DNA from: Frankia casuarinae
GTDB lineage: Bacteria > Actinomycetota > Actinomycetes > Frankiales > Frankiaceae
Assembly: GCF_000013345.1 (NCBI RefSeq)
Contig: NC_007777.1
Span: forward strand, 3,534,001-3,598,000
Length of the DNA: 64,000 nucleotides
Direction: 5' to 3'
Shown here: one piece after another, positions 7,141 through 16,145 of the stretch
How the letters are laid out: each line of letters starts with the position of its first letter
Position numbering within the stretch: position 1 is the first letter of the stretch
Notes under the pieces: model-generated
Seen by the model: only the letters and a program-made list of their open reading frames with translations
Databases searched by the model: none
Told to the model about the DNA's origin: nothing
Position numbers and translations under genes: made by a program

Positions 7141-7791
7141 TCAGTCGACCGACCGGTCCCGCTGCCGTTGCCGTGGGGCCAGCCGCGGGACACGGAGGTT
7201 CTCGAGGAACAGCAGGATGTGCGCGCCGACCGCACGCCGGCCGGGGCCGGCGAGCACGCCATGCCCCCCGGGCAGCGACGCCAGCCGGGCCCGGCGCGCG
7301 GTCCGCGTCATCATGCGCGCCAGCGCAAGCGGGCTGACCTCGTCGCGCTCGGCATGGAGCAACAGGATCGGCAGGTCGGGAAGCGACCGTGGGATCGGTT
7401 GTCCCGGATCCTCGCCCGCGATCTTCCGGTACACCAGCGGCAGGTCGAGCAACACGAGGGCATCCGGCCGGACCGCTGGCGAACCGGCGCCGACCAACGC
7501 CCGCAGGGCCCCGCTGTCCGAACCCAGCAGGACGAACGGACCATCGGGGGCACGCGCCTCACCAAGGGCGAGGACGGTGTCTCTCCCATGGTCGAGAAAC
7601 GTCACCTGATAGCCGTCGAGCGCGAGCCGGAAAGCTAGGCCCTCGAAATGTTCGGCGGATTCTCCACGACCGGGAAGAAGGACCACACTGGCTCTTCTCG
7701 AGTGGGTGGGATCACCACTGGGCCAGTAACGGGTTCCCGGCCCCCCCACATATCCACGGGGGCGCGGATGAAAGTATGACGACGAAACCAT
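7141..7791 (-). CDS. Small alpha/beta-hydrolase-like protein
   Basis: About 216 residues from ATG 7791 (a GTG at 7878 would add 29 residues; neither has a clear ribosome site). It follows the alpha/beta-hydrolase plan: VVLLPGRGESAEHF as first strand and oxyanion loop, FVLLGSDSGALRALV as nucleophile elbow, LPILLLHAERDEVSP with the acid Asp, and LPGGHGVLAGP with the catalytic His. The elbow reads G-S-D-S-G, so the central residue is Asp and not the usual Ser. This would suit an Asp-nucleophile enzyme or a non-canonical member. Substrate unknown. It appears to be a single-gene unit ending at the 6940-6982 hairpin. Confidence 0.65.
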   Translation of the reverse strand: MVSSSYFHPRPRGYVGGPGTRYWPSGDPTHSRRASVVLLPGRGESAEHFEGLAFRLALDGYQVTFLDHGRDTVLALGEARAPDGPFVLLGSDSGALRALVGAGSPAVRPDALVLLDLPLVYRKIAGEDPGQPIPRSLPDLPILLLHAERDEVSPLALARMMTRTARRARLASLPGGHGVLAGPGRRAVGAHILLFLENLRVPRLAPRQRQRDRSVD

Positions 7792-8324
7792 GGACGACAC
7801 AGCATGCTCCGATCGGAAACCGTCCAGAGATGTACCCGGTACTGACCGGACATCGATACCGAGGCGGCTGGCGTCCACGCAGGCGATGACGATCTACGGA
7901 CAGACCTATCGAGTGACCGTGAATCAGGAGAACGCCAGGGAGAACACCGAGAGCGAGGGAAATCCGAGGAGGCTAGTAAAGCACGTGAAGCGGCCGGGTC
8001 GGACAACCGGACGAGGCCGCTCGCAGGAAGTCAATGTGGCCACGGACGACCAGGGGGGTCATCCGACCCACCGAGGAGAACATGACCATATTTTGCCTAT
8101 CCGACGGCTACCTGTCAACATGGTCAATATTGTTACTCAGGTGTTTCACCCCATGTCCGCCCGAGGATACGTAACCGTAGCCACCGGTCGTGACCGAGGC
8201 CGCGCATCATGTGCCGCGCATCATGTGCCGCGCATCATGTGCCACGCGCCGCCGCACAGCCGGACGCCGGGGCGGAGTCGGGTGACCGCCGGCTGCGCCC
8301 CGGCGCCGTCGGGCCGGACGCGGC
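7792..8324. other. Intergenic region, no gene seen
   Basis: Between two minus-strand genes. Bases about 8085-8175 are markedly AT-richer than the surroundings (e.g. ccatattttgcctatcc and caatattgttact) and probably hold the promoter of the hydrolase gene. Reading frames that cross this stretch have no recognisable domain and I do not call them. Confidence 0.5.
8201..8242. repeat. 14-bp tandem repeat, three copies
   Basis: Three exact copies of cgcgcatcatgtgc at 8201-8214, 8215-8228 and 8229-8242, about 85 bases past the end of the copper-protein gene. Each unit contains the imperfect palindrome gcatcatgtgc. No function known. Confidence 0.85.
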
Positions 8325-8681
8325 TCAGGCGGCGGCGCCCACCATCGTGTTGCAGCTCTCCGCGCAGGACCGGCATGCGCCGGCGAGCTTGGCGAGCTGC
8401 TGATCCTGCGGCATCCTCTCGCACATCTCAGCGCACATCACGCAGATCCGCGCGCACATCGCGCACATTTCCCCGTGCATCGGCGACATCCGGCACATCA
8501 TGTCGGCGCAGGTCCTGGTGACGGCCGCGCAGTCCATCATCAGCCGCATGTTCGCCGACTCCATCATGGCGCCCGGCATGTCCATGCAGTAGGAGATCGT
8601 CTCCTCGCACAGAGCCGAGCAGGACATACACTCCTCGATGGCCTTCCGCATGTTCTTATTGATCATTTCAGCGTGCTGCAT
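8325..8681 (-). CDS. Four-helix-bundle copper-storage protein (DUF326/Csp-like)
   Basis: 118 residues with 15 Cys and 21 Met, arranged as CxxC and CxxxC pairs along predicted helices (EECMSCSALCEE, DCAAVTRTCADMMC, EMCAMCARICVMCAEMC, ACRSCAESC). This is the signature of Csp3-type cytosolic copper-storage proteins, which bind many Cu(I) ions through thiolates lining a four-helix bundle. No signal peptide is present, so a cytoplasmic location is likely. A strong GGAGGG ribosome site lies 5 bases before ATG 8681. The gene stands alone; no copper exporter or CsoR-type regulator lies next to it. Confidence 0.92.
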   Translation of the reverse strand: MQHAEMINKNMRKAIEECMSCSALCEETISYCMDMPGAMMESANMRLMMDCAAVTRTCADMMCRMSPMHGEMCAMCARICVMCAEMCERMPQDQQLAKLAGACRSCAESCNTMVGAAA

Positions 8682-8898
8682 GAGAACCCTCCAGGCATTG
8701 GAGACGCGGCACCCCGTACCAGCGAACGGCCCGGACCACCTGACGGCAGCCGGCAGCGGGGCCCCTACGACGATAGCTTTCGGGGGCCGATCCGCATCTC
8801 GGTCAATCGCCGTCCCAGAATGGATCCGACGAAATCCCGCGAGCCATACTAAGGGTATTTCTTTTGATATTTCGTGAACATTCCGGAAAACGGGAGAG

Positions 8899-10368
8899 TC
8901 AGCCGGGCGGCGACACCGCGGGCCGCTCGGGAACGATTCTCGGCACCTCTTCCATCACCATGGTGGGGCGGACCAGCTTCCCGGGCAGCCGCGGGTGGGG
9001 CAGCACCGCGCGACCGCCAAGGAACACTCCGCTCACAGCGCCCGGCCGCTCGAAGATCGACAGGTCCCCGGGGTCCGCGTCGAGCAGGATCGCGTCGAAG
9101 GCGGAGCCGACGGCGATGCGGCCGGCTCCCTCACCCAGTCCGAAGAGCCGGGCTCCGGTCGCGGTCGCGGCGAGCAGCGCCTCGGGTGGGGTGAGCCCGG
9201 CATGGCGCAGCCGGCTGATCTCGGCCAGGTTCGCGCCGTGCCGGGTGCGGTGCCGGGCGTCGCTGCCGAGCGCGATCGGCACCCCCGCCGCACGGGCGAC
9301 CGCGATCGTGCCGGCCAGCGCGGCCTCGGTGGCCTCGGCTCGGTCCGCCGCCCAGCCCGGCAGCACTCCGGTGGCCGCCAGCGCCGCCAGGTCCTGGTAG
9401 GGCGACAGGGTGGGGACGAGCGTCACCCCGGCGGCCGCCATGGCGGCCGCCACGGGCTCGGTGAGCCCGATGCCGTGTTCGATGGAACGCGCTCCGGCTG
9501 CGACCGCGGCCTCGATCGACCGCTCGCCCAAGGCGTGCATCATCACCGGACGTCCGTACCGCCGGGCCTCCGCGACGGCGGCCGCAAGCTCCACCGGGCT
9601 GAACTGCGGCTCGGGCTGCCCCGGCCGGGCGGACATCACCCCGCCGCTCGCGTAGATCATGATCCAGTCCGCACCCGCCCGCAGAATGCCCCGCACCGAG
9701 GCCGGCAGGCTGCCCGCCTCGGTAACGGTATGCGGGGGCCGGCCGGGATAGTCCGGCATGAGAAGATCTTCGGCCGACTCCAGCCCGGGACCGATGATCG
9801 CCCCGTCACCGTGCCGCCCGGACCGGCTCAGCCCGACGACGGACACGGCAAGCCGAGGTCCGGGCACGGTGCCCGCGCTGACCGCGTCCCGGATGCCGGC
9901 GTCGGCGCCGCCGGCGTCCCGCAGGTGTGTGACACCGGCCGCCAACGACGCCCGCAACGCGGCGGCGGTCTGCAGGACCCGGGTGGACAGCGACGCCGTC
10001 GCCAGCTCGAACGGATCATAGGTGGACTGCGTGACGTGGGCGTGGCAGTCGACGACCCCTGGCATCAGCCACAGGTCGTGGGCGTCAACGTCGACGGCGT
10101 CCCGGTCAAGACCGAGTCGCGTGCCGACCGCATGGATGATCCCGCCGCCGACGGCGACGTCGGTCGGCTCACCGAAGCGCCCGGTCCTGTCGAGGACGTG
10201 CACCCCCCGCAGGACGAAGGCCTCGGCCGCCTCTGATCGTCCGGGCACCGTCGACCGCCCGGACTCGGGACGCCCGGACTCGGACTGTTCCGTCGCGGTG
10301 GATCGCCCGTGCGCCGGAGGCTGCTCCGGAGTCAGGGATTGTTCCGATGATGCCGGGGGATCGGTCAT
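8899..10368 (-). CDS. Amidohydrolase-family protein (prolidase/imidazolonepropionase-like)
   Basis: 489 residues from ATG 10368 (GGAACGG upstream). Residues 1-48 are a low-complexity Ser/Pro/Gly head. The amidohydrolase barrel is clear: metal ligands His109 and His111 in VVDCHAHV, His278 in VMMHALG, His298 in SIEHG, and Asp370 in ALGSDA, followed by the C-terminal beta-sandwich (VGSAFDAILLDADP). In the Xaa-Pro dipeptidase-like members of this family the strand before SGG carries a carboxylated Lys (pattern GADxIKI); here residue 237 is Met (GADWIMIYASGG). This may mean a mononuclear or altered site, or a single-base change (ATG for AAG). The substrate cannot be read. The gene seems monocistronic. 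Confidence 0.8.
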   Translation of the reverse strand: MTDPPASSEQSLTPEQPPAHGRSTATEQSESGRPESGRSTVPGRSEAAEAFVLRGVHVLDRTGRFGEPTDVAVGGGIIHAVGTRLGLDRDAVDVDAHDLWLMPGVVDCHAHVTQSTYDPFELATASLSTRVLQTAAALRASLAAGVTHLRDAGGADAGIRDAVSAGTVPGPRLAVSVVGLSRSGRHGDGAIIGPGLESAEDLLMPDYPGRPPHTVTEAGSLPASVRGILRAGADWIMIYASGGVMSARPGQPEPQFSPVELAAAVAEARRYGRPVMMHALGERSIEAAVAAGARSIEHGIGLTEPVAAAMAAAGVTLVPTLSPYQDLAALAATGVLPGWAADRAEATEAALAGTIAVARAAGVPIALGSDARHRTRHGANLAEISRLRHAGLTPPEALLAATATGARLFGLGEGAGRIAVGSAFDAILLDADPGDLSIFERPGAVSGVFLGGRAVLPHPRLPGKLVRPTMVMEEVPRIVPERPAVSPPG

Positions 10369-11564
10369 GACCAGCGCCGTTCCTGCCGTTGACGACGACC
10401 TCCAACGCCTCGTTCCGGCCGGATCGAGCACCGACCGACAAACGCGCGGAGGCGGATGTCAGATCGAAGGTCGAGGCCGGGGTGCGGGAGGTCCGGATGT
10501 TCCGGAGGTCATCCGGATGTCAACGGGGACAGGCCGCCGTGTTGACGCGGCAGGTGTCGATGTGACGGCGATGAGTGAGTTCGACCGCGCGGCCACCCGG
10601 CCGAGGCCACAGCGTTACCGTGATCCCGCACCGGTCGTCCGACACGACGTCTCCTTCACTCGGCCCCGGATTCACTCGGCCCCGGATGACCGCGCTCAAT
10701 ATCATCTATCATACTCCCCCGTAATCACCGGTCCCGGATGACGCAAAGGGTCGAGGGACGAGCCGGCCAGGTCCGCTCACTGGCAAGCAACTCGTAGGAA
10801 CGGACGCGATCCGCGTGCTAGCAGGCGATCGCGATGATCATCTTCTCGTCCACGCTCGATCGGCGGGCCCACACCTCGATGTCGGCCCGCTCGGCCGCCG
10901 GCACCGGCGGGTGCGGCCTCCGACGACGGCGCGGTCGGGACGAGAGATCGAGCCCGGGCAACGGCACACGATCGGCCTGCGGCGTTGACGGCAGGTTGAC
11001 CGCCGTGGTGAGATCATTCGGTGTTCAGTCCGGCCGTTCTCGTTACGCGTGGCCACGTCGACTTCTCCCTGGTGAGTTCCGCCATCTGTACCGCGCGCTG
11101 AGCCGCGCGGCGGACGCGCTCGTCCGGCGCGCCCTCAGCGCGTTCCCGAGATCCACCGCTTCGGTCCGCTCCCTCGGCCTGGCCGGCCGTCGAGCCGGCG
11201 CGGCCGGAGGCCGGCGCGGCCAGCACCCCGCTCTCCTCACCTCGGCGCCCGCCGACTCGGAGGGCATGTCCGCATGCGGTTCGACATCCGACGGCGTCGA
11301 CGAGCCCGACGCGGCACCCGGACCCCGAGCACCGGCCCTGGTGAAATGACCGTGCCGGCCAGCCAGTGCCGGCACGGATGTAGGGATGTACCGGCGCGGA
11401 TCCACCGGCGCAACTCCACCCGCGCGGATCCACCCGCGCAGCTCCACCCGCGCGGATCCACCCGCGCAGCTCCACCCGCGCACGTATGTCCCCGTGCGGC
11501 CGGCACCTTCTCCCGCAACATCGTCTTGTTCCATATCTTGTTCTGTGAAACGAGGAATCCTTCC
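10369..11564. other. Long intergenic region between divergent amidohydrolase and metK genes
   Basis: About 1.2 kb with no gene that I can support. A 15-base direct duplication (tcactcggccccgga) lies near 10657-10690, a lower-GC patch (atatcatctatcatactcccc) near 10700-10725 and again near 11518-11555 (cttgttccatatcttgttctg), just before metK. The latter probably holds the metK promoter. Frames crossing the region have skewed composition and no domain. I looked for a SAM-type riboswitch ahead of metK and could not recognise one. Confidence 0.5.
11393..11482. repeat. 14-bp/28-bp alternating tandem repeat upstream of metK
   Basis: Alternating units gcgcggatccaccc and gcgcagctccaccc, about six copies in all with slightly diverged ends, 80-170 bases before the metK start. 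Each pair makes a 28-bp unit. It could be a slippage-prone spacer in the metK leader. Confidence 0.8.
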
Positions 11565-12770
11565 ATGTCCCGTCGCCTTTTCACCTCCGAGTCGGTCACC
11601 GAAGGCCATCCGGACAAACTCGCCGACCAGATCAGCGACGCCCTGCTCGACGCGTTCCTGGCTGGCGACCCCACCTCCCGGGTCGCGGTGGAAACACTGC
11701 TGACCACCGGGCACGTGCACGTGGCCGGCGAGGTCACCAGCTCCGCGCACGTCGACGTGACCGCCGTCGTGCGGCGCACCCTCACCGACATCGGTTACGA
11801 CGCCGCCACCGGCTTCGACGGCGCGACCGTCGGCGTGCTGGTCTCGATCGGTGCCCAGTCCCCGGACATCGCCCAGGGCGTCGACAAGGCCTATGAGGCA
11901 CGGGTCGAGGGCGGCGAGGACACGCTGGCCCAGCAGGGCGCCGGCGACCAGGGGATCATGTTCGGCTACGCCACCGACGAGACCCCCGACCTGCTCCCGC
12001 TGCCGATCACACTGGCCCACCGCCTCGCCCAGCGGTTGTCGAAGGTGCGTCACGACGGCCTGCTGCCCTACCTGCGGCCGGACGGCAAGACCCAGGTGAC
12101 CATCGAATACGACGGGGACCGCCCGGTCCGGTTGGACACGGTGGTCGTGTCCGCGCATCACGCCGCCGACGTCGACCTGGCCACCCGCCTGGTTCCGGAC
12201 ATCCGCGACCAGGTCATCGCCCCCGAGCTCAAGCGGTTGGCCGAGGAAAACCTGGGCCTGGAGGTAGACGGCTACCGGCTGCTCGTGAACCCGACCGGCC
12301 GGTTCGAGATCGGCGGCCCGATCGGCGACGCGGGCCTGACCGGCCGCAAGATCATCATTGACACCTACGGCGGCTACGCCCGCCATGGCGGCGGTGCTTT
12401 CTCCGGCAAGGACCCGTCCAAAGTCGACCGTTCGGCCGCCTACGCGCTGCGCTGGGTCGCCAAGAACGTCGTCGCGGCCGGCCTCGCCCGGCGGGCGGAG
12501 CTGCAGGTCGCCTACGCCATCGGCAAGGCCGAGCCGGTGGGCCTGTTCGTCGAGACCTTCGGCACCGAGACCGTGCCGGTGCCGGAAATCGCGCGGGCCG
12601 TCTCGGAGGTCTTCGACCTGCGCCCGGCCGCCATCATCCGGGACCTTGACCTGCTACGGCCGATCTATGGGCAGACTGCCTCCTACGGCCACTTCGGTCG
12701 GACGCTGCCCGACTTCACCTGGGAGCGCACGGACCGCGCCGACGCGCTGCGCGCCGCCGTCGGCCGCTGA
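11565..12770 (+). CDS. metK: S-adenosylmethionine synthase
   Basis: 401 residues, full length. It makes SAM from methionine and ATP in the cytoplasm. The hallmark segments are all present: [21 protein letters not shown] at the start, [33 protein letters not shown] and [22 protein letters not shown] 11565 follows cgaggaa at proper distance and gives the conserved N-terminus; longer frames upstream run through the tandem repeat and are not coding. Not next to coaBC or priA (primosome), where many actinobacteria keep metK, so a second copy may exist elsewhere. SAM use nearby: the methyltransferase at 21.3 kb and the aminopropyltransferase-like gene at 59.7 kb (which uses decarboxylated SAM). Confidence 0.97.
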   Translation: MSRRLFTSESVTEGHPDKLADQISDALLDAFLAGDPTSRVAVETLLTTGHVHVAGEVTSSAHVDVTAVVRRTLTDIGYDAATGFDGATVGVLVSIGAQSPDIAQGVDKAYEARVEGGEDTLAQQGAGDQGIMFGYATDETPDLLPLPITLAHRLAQRLSKVRHDGLLPYLRPDGKTQVTIEYDGDRPVRLDTVVVSAHHAADVDLATRLVPDIRDQVIAPELKRLAEENLGLEVDGYRLLVNPTGRFEIGGPIGDAGLTGRKIIIDTYGGYARHGGGAFSGKDPSKVDRSAAYALRWVAKNVVAAGLARRAELQVAYAIGKAEPVGLFVETFGTETVPVPEIARAVSEVFDLRPAAIIRDLDLLRPIYGQTASYGHFGRTLPDFTWERTDRADALRAAVGR

Positions 12771-12806
12771 CACCGGCAGCCGCTGACACCGGCAGCCGCT
12801 GACACC
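12764..12806. repeat. 16-bp tandem repeat at the metK 3' end
   Basis: Three copies of the unit ccgctgacaccggcag (last one partial) start inside the last metK codons and include its TGA stop. Repeat copies carry extra TGA codons downstream. Confidence 0.75.
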
Positions 12807-12890
12807 GCGCCCCCGGTCTTGCCTGACGACGACCCCGGTCCGCGCGGCTACGGGAGGCGCCACCCCCGAGAGGCGGTCAGAGTGGACCGC

Positions 12891-13475
12891 ATGACCACTT
12901 CGGACCGGTCCGGGCGACGCGCACCGTCCGGAACACGGCCGCCTCCCGGAACACGCCCCGTCCCCCGGGCGCACCCCGCGACTGAATCAGGGTCCGGGGT
13001 GTCCCGGCCCGGGGAACGGCCCCGGGACGCGCTTGGCCGCCCCCTTCCCCACGGCGAGACCGGCGTGCCGCCGCTCGCCTCCTCGGCCCCGCTACCGCCG
13101 GCCGCGGCGCTCGCCGAGGCCCAGCGACTCCTCGACGCGGGACTTCCCTTCCAGGCACACGAGGTACTCGAAGCCGTCTGGAAGAGTCCGGAGACCGACC
13201 CCGGCGAGCGCGGGCTGTGGCGTGGGCTGGCACAGCTCGCCGTCGGCGTCACCCATCTGGCCCGCGGCAACGTCAAGGGCGGCGTGGCCGTGCTGCGGCG
13301 CGGCGCGGCGAACCTCATCCCCTACGCGGACCGGCCTCCGCACGGCGTAGCCGTTCCCGGTCTGCTCGCCTGGGTGGACCTGCGGATCGCCGACATCGGC
13401 CGGGCCCATCCCGGGCTGCCGTGCATCACCGCCCGGACCGCCCCGGCCGACGGCGGGCCCCGCCTCGTCGGTTAA
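12891..13475 (+). CDS. DUF309 family protein
   Basis: About 194 residues from ATG 12891. Residues 1-60 are a Pro/Arg/Gly-rich head with no fold visible. The C-terminal half has the DUF309 helical pattern: AQRLLDAGLPFQAHEVLEAVWK, ERGLWRGLAQLAVGVTHLARGN and GGVAVLRRGAANLIPY, with the conserved His and Glu of the H-E-x-x-E-x-x-W motif. The family's function is unknown; it has been noted as a possible small metal-binding or hydrolytic helical protein but nothing is proven. The gene lies 120 bases past metK in the same direction and ends before a strong hairpin. The true start could be further downstream, since the head is not conserved-looking. Confidence 0.75.
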   Translation: MTTSDRSGRRAPSGTRPPPGTRPVPRAHPATESGSGVSRPGERPRDALGRPLPHGETGVPPLASSAPLPPAAALAEAQRLLDAGLPFQAHEVLEAVWKSPETDPGERGLWRGLAQLAVGVTHLARGNVKGGVAVLRRGAANLIPYADRPPHGVAVPGLLAWVDLRIADIGRAHPGLPCITARTAPADGGPRLVG

Positions 13476-13506
13476 CCCCACCGCGCCACCCGCGGCGCGC
13501 CCCTGC

Positions 13507-13538
13507 CCGTTCTGCCCCGCCGCGGCGGGGCAGAACGG
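13507..13538 (+). terminator. 32-base perfect palindrome, probable terminator
   Basis: ccgttctgccccgccg followed immediately by its exact reverse complement, 31 bases after the DUF309 stop and ahead of the TIR gene. Forms a 14-16-bp GC stem; no T-run follows. Confidence 0.7.
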
Positions 13539-13618
13539 TGGCATTCATCCTAGAACGACGGTACGATCATCCTTCAGCTGGAGCGAGCAGTCCGGAGGAT
13601 TTCACAGGTGGGAATCGG

Positions 13619-14662
13619 GTGGACCAGGGCGACTTCTTCATCAGCTACTGCCAGCGCGACCGGGACTGGGCCGAATGGATCGCCTGGCAGCTGCAGGAGG
13701 TCGGTTATCGCGTGTTTCTCCAGGCCTGGCATATCGGCCCCGGCCGCAACTGGGTCAGGGACATGGGTCAGGGGATGGAGAACTGCCGGCACACGATCGC
13801 GGTGCTCTCGCCCGAGTATCTGAATTCCCCGTACTGCCGGGCAGAATGGCAGGCGGCGTTCGAATACGATCCCGAGGGCAACCTCCGTAAGCTCATCCCG
13901 GTGCGGATAGCGGAATGCACCCCTACCGGGATGCTCCGGCAGGTGGTCCACTTCGACCTCATCGGCATCGACGACGAGGACGCCGCCCGGGAGGAGCTGC
14001 TGCGCAACGTCCGCTCGGCCTGGGAAAAAGAAGGTGGTCTCGCGCCCAAGAAGCGGCCGGGCTTCCCCCCGGCCCAGGGCACCCGGACCGAGCCACCGGA
14101 GCCCGACCCCGCCGGTACACCTGGCACCCCCGCCGCCGTCACCCCGGACACCGGCCTCACCCTGCCGTTGCCGCCCACGCAACGCCCGATCACCTCACGG
14201 CCCACGTTCCCGCCGGAGGTGGCGGGATGGCGCCGGGCGGCCCGCGCCCTCCGTACCGCACTCACGCGGGGGTGGGTCGTGCTTCCGACGCTCGCCGCGG
14301 CCATCGTCATCGGAATCGCTTTCCAGGTGGCGGACGGCGGCCCCGGCGGAGTGCTGGTCGGCTCACTCGTCGCCGCGCTCGCCGCGGCCGCCCCGGCCTT
14401 CATGCTGTTCCCTCCGACGGACCGTACCGCGACGCTGGTGGTCGGTGGGGCCTGCGTGGTGGGCGCGCTCGGGGGGGCGGAAATCGCCCACGGCCGAGCG
14501 TGGGCGGCCATGGCCGAGGTGCTGGGCGCAGCGGCGTTTTCGGCCGTCTTCACCATCGCCATGCGCCCACCCCGCCCAGCGCCACCGGCCGATCCGGCGG
14601 ACCCGGACCCGGCTGCAGTCACGGAGCCGGGCGTTCGGAACAAATCGGTCGTTACCCCGTAG
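13619..14662 (+). CDS. TIR-domain protein with C-terminal membrane segments
   Basis: 347 residues from GTG 13619. Residues 4-130 are a bacterial TIR domain: DFFISYCQRDRDWAEWIAWQLQEVGYRVF (strand A, box 1), QAWHIGPGRNW (BB loop region), HTIAVLSPEYLNSPYCRAEWQAAF (with Glu76, the position of the NADase glutamate in active TIRs) and LIPVRIAECTPTGML. A Pro-rich linker (about 140-210) leads to two or more pairs of hydrophobic helices from residue 220 to 310. TIR domains act as NAD-degrading effectors or as signalling adaptors. Here membrane anchoring puts the TIR in the cytoplasm near the membrane. The start has only a weak ribosome site; GGAGG lies 22 bases upstream. A TAXI-type binding protein follows 235 bases later on the same strand. 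Confidence 0.85.
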   Translation: MDQGDFFISYCQRDRDWAEWIAWQLQEVGYRVFLQAWHIGPGRNWVRDMGQGMENCRHTIAVLSPEYLNSPYCRAEWQAAFEYDPEGNLRKLIPVRIAECTPTGMLRQVVHFDLIGIDDEDAAREELLRNVRSAWEKEGGLAPKKRPGFPPAQGTRTEPPEPDPAGTPGTPAAVTPDTGLTLPLPPTQRPITSRPTFPPEVAGWRRAARALRTALTRGWVVLPTLAAAIVIGIAFQVADGGPGGVLVGSLVAALAAAAPAFMLFPPTDRTATLVVGGACVVGALGGAEIAHGRAWAAMAEVLGAAAFSAVFTIAMRPPRPAPPADPADPDPAAVTEPGVRNKSVVTP

Positions 14663-14897
14663 CCCTCGGGGATCAGGCACAAGAATCGGCCGCCCTCGAC
14701 CAACGGCGTCCTGCGCGGCATGGTTGGTATGCGACGATCAGCGCGGTGGGAGCGGGATGCGCGACCGGCCAGGTTCTCACCACCGGGATCCGGGGCACCG
14801 GGATCCCGGTGCGGCGGCCCAGTGGCGGACACGTGCCCCGGAGCTTGCCCCGCGCAAGGCCCGACGTCAGCGTCCCACGGATCGAGGAGTCGCCGCG

Positions 14898-16145
14898 ATG
14901 TCCAATACCCGGTCGCGGCTGGGACGGCGTCCCATCGCCATCACCGCCCTGGTGATCCTGGCCGCCATCGTCGGCGTCTTCATCGGCCGGGCCTTCGGCG
15001 GAGACGGCCGTAGCCCGATGCTCGTGAGCACGCCCCCGAGCACGCCCTCAGCGCAGACGGCGGCACCGGAACAGGCTCGGCGCGATGCGGCGACGGAGGC
15101 GAAGGCGAACCTGCACGCGACCACGTGCACGACCGTACGGATCATCGCCGGCCAGCCCCGCACCCCCTACTCGCAGTACGCGAGCACACTCGCGAAGCTC
15201 ATCAGTGATCCGGCGCTGAACGGCGGCAACGGGTGGCGCGCCTTTCCTGATTCGGACACGAGCGGGACGTCCCAGAACCTCAAGAATCTCGGGGTTCCGG
15301 AGAACCGGCGCTGCACTCTCGCGCTGGCCCAACTCAACGTGGTGGTGGACGCCCAGAACGGCCGGGGCGACTTCACCGGCGGGGCCGTCGAGGGTCTGAG
15401 CCTCGTCGGCCAGATCTATTACGACGTTCTCCAGCTCATCGTCCCGGCCGACTCCAGCATTCACAGCGCGGACGATCTGTGCGGCAAGACGGTCGAAAGC
15501 GGACTGCTCGACTCGGGCACCCACCAGATCGCCACCGTGCTGTTCCGTCAGATCACCCGGGTGAAGGGAGCGGGCTGCGTCGTCCGTCCGGTGACCGGGA
15601 ACCGGATAACCGAGGCGCTCCAGAAACTTCACTCCACCGGCGCGGATCACGCCGACGCGGTCCTGTGGGCGGCGGGCGCTCCCACGATGGCGGTCCAGGA
15701 ATATAACGACAGCTACCAGAAGATCAAATTCGTGCCACTCGACGACTGGCAGTCGGCGATCCAGCGGGACTGGTACTCCCAGTACCTCGATGTCGGAGCC
15801 AACGTCTTCACAAGGGCCGCTATCGAGCCGGGTGACTACAACCTCATCCCGTCCCAGCCGACAGCGACCCTCGCGGTGCCGAACGGCATCGTCGCCAGTA
15901 GGTACGCCGATCCCGCGCTGGTCGAGTTCGCCGCCTGGATGATGGACGAGCACTCCGCCGAGTTCAAGGCCACCCTGTGGGCCACTCATCAGGCGCAGGC
16001 GCAGGCGCGCCGCCTCGGTTTCGCGACTCCCGGCTCCTTCATCGCGACCAACATCTGCCGGTACGTCCCGCTACATCCGGCGGCGGAGAGATACTATACA
16101 CATGCGCTCGGTTATCCGACGGGATGCCCGGCCCCGACCCCCTGA
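14898..16145 (+). CDS. TAXI-type solute-binding protein with N-terminal membrane anchor
   Basis: 415 residues from ATG 14898 (gaggag upstream). Residues 10-32 are one hydrophobic segment (ITALVILAAIVGVFIGRAF) that works as signal anchor; no lipobox Cys. The rest matches the TAXI (TRAP-associated extracytoplasmic immunogenic) binding protein pattern: an initial glycine-poor strand TVRIIAGQPRTPYSQYASTLAKLI, the region CTLALAQLNVVVDAQNG, then VGQIYYDVLQLIVPADSSIHSADDLCGKTVESGLLDSGTHQIA. No TRAP membrane subunit is present, so it probably senses a ligand instead of feeding a transporter. Proximity to the TIR membrane protein suggests a sensor/effector pair; this is inference. Confidence 0.78.
   Translation: MSNTRSRLGRRPIAITALVILAAIVGVFIGRAFGGDGRSPMLVSTPPSTPSAQTAAPEQARRDAATEAKANLHATTCTTVRIIAGQPRTPYSQYASTLAKLISDPALNGGNGWRAFPDSDTSGTSQNLKNLGVPENRRCTLALAQLNVVVDAQNGRGDFTGGAVEGLSLVGQIYYDVLQLIVPADSSIHSADDLCGKTVESGLLDSGTHQIATVLFRQITRVKGAGCVVRPVTGNRITEALQKLHSTGADHADAVLWAAGAPTMAVQEYNDSYQKIKFVPLDDWQSAIQRDWYSQYLDVGANVFTRAAIEPGDYNLIPSQPTATLAVPNGIVASRYADPALVEFAAWMMDEHSAEFKATLWATHQAQAQARRLGFATPGSFIATNICRYVPLHPAAERYYTHALGYPTGCPAPTP

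Noticed and set aside
7790-8521. Plus-strand frame crossing the AT-richer patch and the copper gene
   Set aside because: Ends antisense inside the copper-storage gene; no domain and no clear start.
10834-11349. Possible plus-strand gene ahead of metK
   Set aside because: No ribosome site, Arg/Ser/Gly bias, no family; region left as intergenic.
11483-11564. SAM riboswitch before metK
   Set aside because: No conserved SAM-I, SAM-II or SAM-IV core could be recognised in the leader.
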